From positions 1 to 31,212 of the forward strand of contig CALSRC010000009.1 in assembly GCA_943788645.1 (NCBI GenBank): DNA of 31,212 nt, given 5' to 3'. Positions 1 through 7,070 of this stretch are shown here, piece by piece. This stretch comes from UA16 sp002292325. Its GTDB lineage: Bacteria; Bacteroidota; Bacteroidia; Flavobacteriales_D; Sanyastnellaceae. The notes below the pieces were generated by a model. It was given only the letters and a program-made list of their open reading frames with translations, was not told the origin of the DNA and ran no database searches. A program made the position numbers and the translations under genes. Positions within the stretch are counted from its first letter, which is position 1, and each line of letters starts with the position of its first letter.

Positions 1-81
1 TCCCAAGCAACGTCTTTCTCGGGTGCGGTGAATGCACGCGCCGATTTCTCATGGGACGATCTGCCCATAACCCAGCCGTAA
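1..81 (+). CDS. possible C-terminal tail of a gene cut by the window edge
   Basis: Frame 1 is open from the first base to a TAA at 79-81 and gives 26 codons with a natural-looking composition, ending DDLPITQP. It would be the 3' end of a plus-strand gene converging on the minus-strand operon. It is too short to assign a family, and an open frame of this length can arise by chance. Bases 82-240 between it and the end of the next gene hold no gene and no convincing terminator. Confidence 0.3.
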   Translation, partial: SQATSFSGAVNARADFSWDDLPITQP

Positions 82-240
82 GAACGAAGCTATCATCACA
101 AAGAATGGGTTCCACACACTTCCACTCATCACTACTGGTTACACAGGATCAATTTTTATCGCCTCCGAAAAGTCGACAACTGCACCTTGGAAATCATTTA
201 TTAAATACAGAATCAACCCATTGACAAAATGTGCGTCTAG

Positions 241-894
241 TTAATCGTACAATTCCGACAAATCCTCACAACTCTTCCCGACCTCGCGGTACCAGCACGA
301 GCCGTCTGGCTCCGTCGCATCTGCATCAAAATTGCACGCCTCAGGATCGGTACATCCGAGCACCTCGTTTTCATCACATATTCCGTCACCATCTTTATCG
401 TTGACACAATCCCCTGCACAGGTGAAGCCCGGCTCGGGATACTCGCAAATCAACTCTTCCTCGGTGGCATTTTTATCGAAGTTGCAGGCGGCTTTATCAA
501 TGCATCCCAAGATTTCCTGAGAATCGCAAACCCCATCTCCATCCGCATCCTCCTTGCACATTCCACCGCAATCCCGCAGCTCATCATCGTACGTGCAGCT
601 AGCGGCATCATCCATCAAGGCCGCCGGCGTATAATTGCAAGCAGTCATGTCCTTGCAACCGCTCAACTGAAAATTGCGCAAGGATTCCCGCCCTTGTTCA
701 TCGAGCGCCACTCGCCACCAGCCCAGGGCGCCAATGGCGATGATCAATCCTGAAACAAGAATAGTCGGAACCAGCCAAGGTCGATCCAGGCGTTCAATGT
801 CTTCGCTACCGCAGTGGATGCAGCGTCCGGTATTGGATTGCGCTTCAAAAACGCGACCGTCACAGTCTTTAGAATTGCATGAATATTCTGCCAT
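241..894 (-). CDS. zinc-ribbon / single-TM protein with three GCxDxxACN cysteine repeats
   Basis: The 217-residue protein has three parts. Residues 1-35 form a small zinc-ribbon-like module with two cysteine pairs (C-x4-C, then CIHCGS). A hydrophobic segment follows at about residues 42-60. The rest is a cysteine-rich outer region with three repeats of the type GCxDxxACNxxxxA and calcium-loop-like DxDGDGxCD stretches (thrombospondin type-3-like). By topology the ribbon should be cytoplasmic and the repeats periplasmic. It is the last gene of the leftward operon, 3 bases after the stop of the FISUMP paralogue, with which it shares the whole N-terminal half (IDRPWL/LDRPWL before the TM). The role is unknown; I infer an accessory or sensor part of the SrfB/SrfC-linked system because a third copy of the ribbon-TM module lies in the divergent operon. 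Confidence 0.85.
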   Translation of the reverse strand: MAEYSCNSKDCDGRVFEAQSNTGRCIHCGSEDIERLDRPWLVPTILVSGLIIAIGALGWWRVALDEQGRESLRNFQLSGCKDMTACNYTPAALMDDAASCTYDDELRDCGGMCKEDADGDGVCDSQEILGCIDKAACNFDKNATEEELICEYPEPGFTCAGDCVNDKDGDGICDENEVLGCTDPEACNFDADATEPDGSCWYREVGKSCEDLSELYD

Positions 895-897
895 AGC

Positions 898-2163
898 TCA
901 ATTGTTCGTTTTGCACCTGACTCCGAGCATTTCATTTTTATTCCTTTGCTCGAATCTTCGGTTTGAATAATTATTGGAGTTATAAATAAAAATTGACTCT
1001 GCTTCGCGGTAACCATTGGAATATGGCAACCAATATTCGTTACGTCTCATTTTATCTCCGTGAACGTCATACGTGTAAAACGGATTTAGCTTTAGTTTTT
1101 TCAAAGCATCTATAGATTGTCCTGCCTTCAGTGCGCTATTCCAATCCTCTATCGTAGGCACTGACCAGCCAACAGGACAAAGTCGGTGCGTACTTATCGC
1201 GTAATAATTGTACACTAAGCCCATAACGGTTGCTTTAACTTGGGCTCCTCTCTTCTTTTTATCGTAAAAGCTAAGCACTGAGCCGTCATTGAGCTTTCTC
1301 GTTCTCAAATTTTCAGCAAACCAACATTCACCATTCACTTCCACCACCTCATATATCAATCCATAATAAGTTTCATTTTTGCATTTTTGATTTGTTCCAG
1401 ATGAGAAGTAACGGCATGACCCATCATCTTTCGTGGCCCAATCATTGAAATTATAGGCTACTCTATCTGTGCAACCATAGACTTCGTCTATGTCACACAC
1501 CCCATTATTATCGTTGTCTCCATCTATAATCTTTCCCGAACCATCAGTCGACCCGGAGCAGTAATCACACCCTCTTGCGTAGATGCAATTCGTACCGGAC
1601 TCAGTTGCCATAGAATCGTAATTACACGCTCTGGGGTCCAAACACCCGAAAACTTCTTCAAAATCACAAATACCATCCTGGTCCCGATCCTTCAGGCATT
1701 CACCTGCACAATTATATCCAGCGGCAGGGTATGTACACAGACCAGCGGCAGTGCTCGCCTTCGGGTCATAATTGCATGCCTTCCGATCCATACAGCCATA
1801 AATTTCTTCAGCATCGCAAACGCCATCGCCATTAGCATCTTGAATACAGTTTCCATTGCAGTCCCGAAGCTTGGTTCCAAATGTGCATTTCTCAGCATCA
1901 TTGAACAGTGCCGATGCCTCGTAGTTGCAAGCACGTTCATTTTTACAGGCACTCCATCGAATGTTGCCCAGCGAATCTGTTTGAATCCACAGGAAAGAAG
2001 ACAATACAGCAATAACGAAAAGACACATGATGAGCGGCCGCAACCATGGCCGGTCAATTCTTCGAATCTCCTCGCTACCGCAGTAAATACAGCGTCCGGT
2101 ATTGGGCTTGGATTCAAAAATCCTTCCCTCACACTCCTTCGATTTGCAAGCGTACTCAGGCAT
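898..2163 (-). CDS. zinc-ribbon / TM / cysteine-repeat protein with C-terminal FISUMP domain
   Basis: The 421-residue protein starts with the same module as its downstream neighbour: a C-x4-C and CIYCGS zinc ribbon, then IDRPWL and a TM at about residues 43-60. Outside the membrane it carries four GCxDxxACN-type repeats with DxDxDGxCD calcium-loop-like segments. From about residue 255 to the end it matches the FISUMP domain (Fibrobacter succinogenes major paralogous domain): GECWFAENLRT, then CPVGWSVPTIEDW, and a final LGVRCK. FISUMP domains are extracytoplasmic and common in Bacteroidota; their biochemical role is not established. It starts 4 bases after the stop of the GYF/DUF805-like gene and ends 3 bases before the next start, so it is in the same operon. 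The domain calls are firm; the function is not known. Confidence 0.88.
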   Translation of the reverse strand: MPEYACKSKECEGRIFESKPNTGRCIYCGSEEIRRIDRPWLRPLIMCLFVIAVLSSFLWIQTDSLGNIRWSACKNERACNYEASALFNDAEKCTFGTKLRDCNGNCIQDANGDGVCDAEEIYGCMDRKACNYDPKASTAAGLCTYPAAGYNCAGECLKDRDQDGICDFEEVFGCLDPRACNYDSMATESGTNCIYARGCDYCSGSTDGSGKIIDGDNDNNGVCDIDEVYGCTDRVAYNFNDWATKDDGSCRYFSSGTNQKCKNETYYGLIYEVVEVNGECWFAENLRTRKLNDGSVLSFYDKKKRGAQVKATVMGLVYNYYAISTHRLCPVGWSVPTIEDWNSALKAGQSIDALKKLKLNPFYTYDVHGDKMRRNEYWLPYSNGYREAESIFIYNSNNYSNRRFEQRNKNEMLGVRCKTNN

Positions 2164-2167
2164 CTCC

Positions 2168-2509
2168 TTACTTAAATGCGACTAATGCCTTGAATTCTTC
2201 GTATTCCCTGTCAATGTGTTCACTCCTCTTGAGCAATTTTTTGGAATCCTTCAACTTAGAGACCTCTGGCAACCCATAGTATCTGGTAGAATCTCTGCAA
2301 GCTAGGTAGTAGTAAGTCGACCCAAAAAAGTCCTGATATTCCTCCGCTTGCCCTTCTGGAATTCGGACTGGCACAACCATCATTTCTGGAGGGATTCCAC
2401 ACCTCTCGCGAAATGTAGTTTCCAAATTCAATAGACGAATCAGGTCTTCTCGATGAGATTGCGAATGAATACCTAATCTTCTTAATAGAGCTCTTGGACC
2501 ACCCAGCAT
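2168..2509 (-). CDS. C-terminal part of the GYF_2 membrane protein, in a shifted frame
   Basis: This 113-codon open frame overlaps the 3' part of the GYF_2/membrane gene by 254 bases on the same strand, in the +1 frame. From about its 18th residue (SHREDLIRLLN onward) it looks like real protein: a helical, charged stretch with a GIPPEMMVVPVRIPEG segment and a lysine/glutamate-rich end. The overlapping frame over the same bases is rich in Arg and Ser and looks like noise. It also ends 4 bases before the next gene, which is normal operon spacing. I read it as the true C-terminus of the upstream gene, separated by a frame break near 2463-2470, where GAAT is tandemly duplicated on the plus strand. 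The alternative is a separate small gene starting at the ATG at 2509. No family recognised. Confidence 0.55.
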   Translation of the reverse strand: MLGGPRALLRRLGIHSQSHREDLIRLLNLETTFRERCGIPPEMMVVPVRIPEGQAEEYQDFFGSTYYYLACRDSTRYYGLPEVSKLKDSKKLLKRSEHIDREYEEFKALVAFK

Positions 2510-3164
2510 AACCGCCCTTGAGTTCCTGAGTGTTAACCACCAGTGTAAGAAAAAAACTCAATACCGATAAAAACAGAGCAGGACCGCTCATTTCTGGCTC
2601 AGAACTGTAATACGAATTATAGGTTGGTTGGGCGTTAAAACCATTAACGTAGTTCCCAATAAGATTGACCCCCGTAATTCCCGCAACAATACCGGCTCCT
2701 CCGTCCATTCCTAGTGAACGTGCACGCTTATAAACGGTAATAATAATCAGATAGAAACCTAGACCCAATAAGGGTATGGTCATCGATTGCAGGATCAAAC
2801 GTCCTATGTACGTGCCACCGGTGATGTACTCGTCATTGTATGAGAAATACCTCCAAAACTTCGAAGGCTTTTCGTAATTGAATTCATCCGGCTCGTCAGC
2901 TTCAATGCGAATACCACCAACTTCCGGTATTTCTGTGGATTCGTTCTCTATGAGATTTTCAGTTGATATAGCCATGGTCTCAATAGGCTCTTCACTCTCG
3001 AGTGGAACGAATTCTTCCACCGCTTCATCCCACCCTTCGATATCCTGAGCAGCCTGCCAATGGTTACTCTCATTTCGAACGAGTTCATCACCGTTTACTT
3101 GTGATTGCAATTCATGAATTGAAAACGGTCCCCGGAGTTCGCCAGAATCGTAGTAATAGTACAT
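2256..3164 (-). CDS. GYF_2-domain, DUF805-like multi-pass membrane protein (apparent frameshift near the 3' end)
   Basis: The N-terminus (MYYYYDSGELRGPFS) is a typical GYF_2 adaptor domain, covering about residues 1-50. An acidic linker follows, and then FWRYFSYNDEYITGG with TM segments at about residues 118-145, 150-172 and 193-211, resembling DUF805-type membrane proteins. I chose the ATG at 3164, 7 bases after the upstream stop, because the GYF domain begins there; an in-frame ATG at 3215 would only add residues encoded inside the upstream gene. The last roughly 75 codons of this frame look non-coding, and the real C-terminus is probably in the +1 frame at 2168-2509. GYF_2 domains usually bind proline-rich peptides. 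The preceding gene encodes a Pro-rich stretch of PPEPPEP type, a possible but unproven partner. Confidence 0.7.
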   Translation of the reverse strand: MYYYYDSGELRGPFSIHELQSQVNGDELVRNESNHWQAAQDIEGWDEAVEEFVPLESEEPIETMAISTENLIENESTEIPEVGGIRIEADEPDEFNYEKPSKFWRYFSYNDEYITGGTYIGRLILQSMTIPLLGLGFYLIIITVYKRARSLGMDGGAGIVAGITGVNLIGNYVNGFNAQPTYNSYYSSEPEMSGPALFLSVLSFFLTLVVNTQELKGGYAGWSKSSIKKIRYSFAISSRRPDSSIEFGNYISREVWNPSRNDGCASPNSRRASGGISGLFWVDLLLPSLQRFYQILWVARGL

Positions 3165-3171
3165 CTTCAAA

Positions 3172-5454
3172 TCATTTTGGATTGCCAACTGTCCACGCAT
3201 GGCGTTGTATATCAACGCATCCAGACTGAGGGCAGTTTAGCTCGAACCACCAGTCTGAACCACCATCTCTAATTTCAACATATACCATCTGTGTGGGTGA
3301 TCTTAATACTTCTCTTAAATAGGATGAGGGATCTTCAGGCCGAAATGGATTCAAAACGCTATTCGTCGGCTTATCCAGATTGAACAAAACTTCACGGTTT
3401 GCATCAAGCACCACAATGTTGTCCATTTCAGAATAATTGCAGACTTGAAAGCAGAACTCCATACCGGCCTCTCCGAGATCAAAGGCACGGGTGGAATTAC
3501 CTTCTTTGTTATTGAAAAACTCATCACACCCCACTGTCGGGGCCAGGCGAATGCGACGGGCTTCTTCGTCTCCGGCCAAAATGGACTTTCCTGTGGCTGA
3601 TATTTTGTTCAGCTCCACGTACGTCGCTTTCTGAGCGTTCGAAACGATGAAGTCCCGGTCATCGGCGACCACCTGAATTTTGCCATTTCCATCCGAGTAA
3701 CCAGAGAACAGAGACGCCTCGTCACCCGACATGCTCTTCGTGCGAAGTTCCACAAAGGTTCCCGGCAAGGGCACCTGGTTGCCGGCATCGTAGGTTTCAA
3801 TTTCCAAGCTCACCTCGTGGTCTGGCTCCAACGGCCAATCTTGTGTCCAGTACCACGTCCGGGCGCTCATTGTCGAACGGGCCGACTCATAGCCCGGCGC
3901 CACCGCCTGAAGCGGTGTTGACGGATTGAGCTGGAACAACTTCTTGTAAAACGGACGTTCACCCACCAACAATTCCGCATGGCCGTCACCATCGGATTCG
4001 GCGACAAGGCGCTGGCCTTCAAAGTTGTAGTATTCAACTGCGCCGTTGGAGATGGGCTGCTCTGTCTCTGCATCAATCAGTCGAACATCTGGTGTGTAAG
4101 GCACCCGCCAGAACCCAATCAACGTCAAAATCAACAGCGCTCCCATCGAAGCAAGCAACCACCACGGGACCGGCGCCTTCAAATGCACAACGTGCTCAGC
4201 AATGTCACGGCTGTGGTCGATCGTGAATCGCCATTCACGGCCCCACCACTTGGTGGACAGTTCATATTTACCCCCATAGGTTAGTTCCCCCAGTTCGGCA
4301 TAGCCACGCGCATCTGTTTTGTGCGGTTCGTTCTCGGTTGCACCTTTTGATTTGACGGCGAACGGCAGCAGTTTGATGGGCCGTCCCCAAAAACTTTCCC
4401 ACTTAACGGTCATTGGCCCAGTTGAGGACGGAGGCGGTGGTTCGGTCGATGGCTCTGGAGGTTCAGGTGGTCGAGGCAGGTCTTCTTTCTCTGGCCGAGA
4501 ATCGAGTTCGATTCGGTTTAGCCCTTCTTCAATGAAGCCCGACTTCAACTCCTTCTTCTCCTCGTTAGATAGCCCCGAAATGGACCATGATTCTCCTGCG
4601 ACCAGTCCATCTATCAATTCCTCGCCAGCCGAGAGATTCAATTCTTTATTCAATGCCCCCGATTGGAAGAGCAATTGGTCCCAACCTTCATCAGCTGGAT
4701 TTCCTTGCCAACTAACGCGTGCGGCCGCAACAGCAGACCACTGGTATTGCATGGGCTGTTGTGCCGGTGATTCGACAGTTAATTCCTGCTCGTTGAAGTT
4801 CTCTTCCTTGACCCATTCTCGCGGCGGTTGACTAATACGAATCCTCGTCCCCCTATTCTGACTTTTCAAGTCAATCAAACCATCGGCATCTGTGAATTCT
4901 GGGAACGGCTCTTTTGATCCGATTTGAATGATGAGCTTCTTATTCGCTTCTGGGACATTGACGGACCCGCTCAATACAACTGCAGACGTTTCAAAAGACA
5001 CAATTTCCTCAGGAGCCTCGATCGGGACGCTACTGTCACGCGTCCCCCAGTTGATCAGAACAAATGAATACCCCCCCTTCTTTGGAACTACTAGGATGGA
5101 ACTCACGTCTGGAATGCGAACGAATTTCTTGAATTGCGCCAATCGCTTCTCGCCATTGGGCATCCCCTCCAATCGTGACTGAATAGCGTGGATGCATTGA
5201 TTGTAATGAAACTCAGCCACCTTTCGTTCCTCCGCGCCCAAAGCGGTCAGCGGGCGGGCATTGGGCATTGGGCGCTCCGTGTGCCACGTCATCTCGTTTC
5301 GGGCACTGCTGAACACAGGACGGGCAAATTCCAGCCCTTCCTTCGGTAAGATTCCAAAGGTTTGATCCAGCGTTTCGAACCGGTGCGCATGTTGGTGGAA
5401 TCCGTTCAACTCGGAGACCAGCCCGTTCAAGGAATTGGATGACAACTTAGGCAT
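3172..5454 (-). CDS. 760-residue single-pass membrane protein with proline-rich linker and carboxypeptidase-regulatory-like outer domains
   Basis: I did not recognise a named family for the whole protein. The N-terminal roughly 320 residues are soluble. A proline-rich linker lies at about residues 321-345 (PRPPEPPEP, then PPPPSS), followed by a beta-rich module with a TDARGYAELG turn. The single TM (PWWLLASMGALLILTLIGFW) is at about residues 428-448. Beyond it are repeated beta-sandwich-like modules (RLIDAETEQPISNGAVEYY, SDGDGHAELLVGE, SDGNGKIQVV) that resemble carboxypeptidase-regulatory/transthyretin-like folds, and a cysteine-containing end. The start is the ATG at 5454: GGAG lies 5 bases before it, and ATGCCTAA overlaps the subtilase stop by 8 bases, suggesting translational coupling. 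The layout fits a connector between cytoplasm and periplasm; the function is inferred only from context. Confidence 0.75.
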   Translation of the reverse strand: MPKLSSNSLNGLVSELNGFHQHAHRFETLDQTFGILPKEGLEFARPVFSSARNEMTWHTERPMPNARPLTALGAEERKVAEFHYNQCIHAIQSRLEGMPNGEKRLAQFKKFVRIPDVSSILVVPKKGGYSFVLINWGTRDSSVPIEAPEEIVSFETSAVVLSGSVNVPEANKKLIIQIGSKEPFPEFTDADGLIDLKSQNRGTRIRISQPPREWVKEENFNEQELTVESPAQQPMQYQWSAVAAARVSWQGNPADEGWDQLLFQSGALNKELNLSAGEELIDGLVAGESWSISGLSNEEKKELKSGFIEEGLNRIELDSRPEKEDLPRPPEPPEPSTEPPPPSSTGPMTVKWESFWGRPIKLLPFAVKSKGATENEPHKTDARGYAELGELTYGGKYELSTKWWGREWRFTIDHSRDIAEHVVHLKAPVPWWLLASMGALLILTLIGFWRVPYTPDVRLIDAETEQPISNGAVEYYNFEGQRLVAESDGDGHAELLVGERPFYKKLFQLNPSTPLQAVAPGYESARSTMSARTWYWTQDWPLEPDHEVSLEIETYDAGNQVPLPGTFVELRTKSMSGDEASLFSGYSDGNGKIQVVADDRDFIVSNAQKATYVELNKISATGKSILAGDEEARRIRLAPTVGCDEFFNNKEGNSTRAFDLGEAGMEFCFQVCNYSEMDNIVVLDANREVLFNLDKPTNSVLNPFRPEDPSSYLREVLRSPTQMVYVEIRDGGSDWWFELNCPQSGCVDIQRHAWTVGNPK

Positions 5455-6814
5455 TGGGCTCCTCGTTTTGCAGTAAATGCTCGGCGGCTCGGCCAGCATG
5501 CACCCGTTTCCATTTCGCTTCGCCCGGTGCAAATGAAGCGACCAACGCTTCCTTCACCCGTTTCAAGTCGGCATCCGGCTCGAGGCTCAACAAGGCAGCA
5601 ACCAGACCGGACACAAGTGGAGCAGCCATGCTGGTGCCGCTCATCTTGACAATCTTGCCATCAATCCCCGCGCCAGCAATCAAATCGCCCGGAGCGTAGA
5701 CGTCCACTTGCTCTCCAAAATTGCTAAAAAACGCCGGGTCACCTCCCTCACTGGTCGCCCCAACAATGATGGTGGCATCGGTACGTTTCATTGGATCAAT
5801 CACCGCCAGGTAGCTCTCATTGCCCGCAGCCTGCACAACCAGCACACGCTCCTCCTCAAAGAGTTGGAAGAGCTCGTCCCACATCTCTCCTTCTTGGACG
5901 CAGTAATTCTCAGCGAACAGCACTTGTTCTTCCATTGACATGGAAGCCAGCCATTCTCCGTAGGCGAAGCTTGTTCCTAGTGAAAGATTGATTACGTCTG
6001 CTCCGTGATTGAGGGCGTAAAACATGGCGTCCACAATGCGCGACGTGGTCATCACCCCATCCTCATCCACCAATTGGATGAGCATGAGCCGCGCTTCAGG
6101 GGCGAGACCTCCAAAGCCAATTCCGTTGGAAAACGTTCCCGCCACAAGGCTGGCCACATGGGTGCCGTGCGAGGCGGATTCATCGTCCATCCAGAATCCC
6201 TGCTCGATGGCCATTTCATCATCAAAACCTGCCACATCCCAATTCGAAACCTGCTTGCCATCGAGCTCTGGATGGTCGGTTTCGAACATGTTGTCAATCA
6301 CCGCCACGACGATGGAAGAATCACCGTGGGTGTGCTTCCACAAGTCTGCTGCGCCCATTTCACGCCACGGCCATGCATCGTCTCCTTCCAAGATGACGGA
6401 TTCAATGGTTGCGGTGGTCAGCTCTGACTCGTCAAACACAAATTGAACCTCAGGGAACACCGTATGCACCCGAGTTTTGAAGTATGCTTTGTGGTCCTCC
6501 TCCACTTCAAACGTCAGCCGCTTGTATTCATCTGCACTGCTGGCGAGCGCCAAAACGGTATTTGGAAACGCTTGGGCAATCTGCAAGGACAGCCCTTTCA
6601 AGTTGGACTCTTTCGTCACATAGAGGTTCACGATGCCAGACGCCACCCGACGCCCCATCGGATCATCTTCATCCAATTCCCACGCGTCCTCCGGTAGGTC
6701 TAACGACCTGGGTCGGTGGTTCCAACCAATAGTCCCGAATGGCATCACCTGCATCAACGTTGGGCAATTCATCCCACACGATTGCATCCCAATCACCGCC
6801 GGATTGCCAATCAT
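5447..6814 (-). CDS. subtilisin-like serine protease (peptidase S8), catalytic part
   Basis: The catalytic triad of the S8 family is complete. Asp is in VVAVIDNMFETDHPE (near 6290), His in SHGTHVASLVAG (near 6163) and Ser in SGTSMAAPLVSG (near 5636). The oxyanion-hole Asn is in QAAGNES. An insertion of about 35 residues rich in Glu, Met and Trp precedes the AAGNE segment. Before the catalytic domain is a region of about 110 residues that may act as a propeptide-like or regulatory segment. The frame is open from an ATG at 6814, but its first roughly 37 codons overlap a convincing upstream frame (6669-7049). The real reading probably enters from that frame near 6690-6715, giving a membrane-anchored protease. 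A separate start at the ATG at 6658, 10 bases after the stop of that frame, is the alternative. It may process a component of the system. Confidence 0.85.
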   Translation of the reverse strand: MIGNPAVIGMQSCGMNCPTLMQVMPFGTIGWNHRPRSLDLPEDAWELDEDDPMGRRVASGIVNLYVTKESNLKGLSLQIAQAFPNTVLALASSADEYKRLTFEVEEDHKAYFKTRVHTVFPEVQFVFDESELTTATIESVILEGDDAWPWREMGAADLWKHTHGDSSIVVAVIDNMFETDHPELDGKQVSNWDVAGFDDEMAIEQGFWMDDESASHGTHVASLVAGTFSNGIGFGGLAPEARLMLIQLVDEDGVMTTSRIVDAMFYALNHGADVINLSLGTSFAYGEWLASMSMEEQVLFAENYCVQEGEMWDELFQLFEEERVLVVQAAGNESYLAVIDPMKRTDATIIVGATSEGGDPAFFSNFGEQVDVYAPGDLIAGAGIDGKIVKMSGTSMAAPLVSGLVAALLSLEPDADLKRVKEALVASFAPGEAKWKRVHAGRAAEHLLQNEEPNA

Positions 6815-7049
6815 CCGCTACCGCTGGAGGAACTTCCTTCCAATCGTCAGGCGCCACGGGAGGCTCACCGTAATACGTCCCATTGCCAGCGGTGGCAGCA
6901 TCGGAACGTCCACAACCCGCCAGCCGCATCAAAAAGGCAAACAAGAGCAACCCGCCCAGAACCGTCAACACCGTCCAAACGAGGCGCAAAAACGGGTCTT
7001 GACCCAGTGGGTTGATTTGATGCGTTTTGATTTTGCGTAATGCGGCCAT
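6669..7049 (-). CDS. membrane anchor / N-terminal part of the subtilase (separate frame)
   Basis: This 126-codon frame starts 21 bases after the SrfC-like stop. It encodes a basic N-terminus, one strongly hydrophobic segment at about residues 23-43, then LAGC, which could be a lipobox although it lies unusually far from the N-terminus. A low-complexity Pro/Trp/Asp-rich tail follows (VAPDDWKEVPPAVADDW). It ends in VRPTGGRVGIG and a TGA, while the +1 frame over the same bases continues with LPEDAWELDEDDPMG into the protease. S8 proteases with an N-terminal TM and an acidic Pro-rich linker are common in Bacteroidota, so I think both frames are one gene with a break near 6690-6715. AGGTC-GTTA-GACCT, a perfect 5-bp hairpin on the coding strand, lies at the junction. 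Two overlapping genes remain possible. Confidence 0.6.
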   Translation of the reverse strand: MAALRKIKTHQINPLGQDPFLRLVWTVLTVLGGLLLFAFLMRLAGCGRSDAATAGNGTYYGEPPVAPDDWKEVPPAVADDWQSGGDWDAIVWDELPNVDAGDAIRDYWLEPPTQVVRPTGGRVGIG

Positions 7050-7070
7050 TGTAAGCGATTGCTATAGGGA

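Noticed and set aside
104..222. 8-base inverted repeat AATGGGTT / AACCCATT
   Set aside because: The arms are separated by about 100 bases with no T-run; expected by chance at this length.
4319..4831. 170-codon plus-strand frame rich in Gly and Ser
   Set aside because: Antisense shadow of the proline-rich linker region in the 760-residue protein.
6669..6720. Programmed frameshift site with hairpin AGGTC-GTTA-GACCT
   Set aside because: A 5-bp hairpin is weak, no known slippery sequence or shift-prone stop context is present, and the other four breaks share no motif with it.
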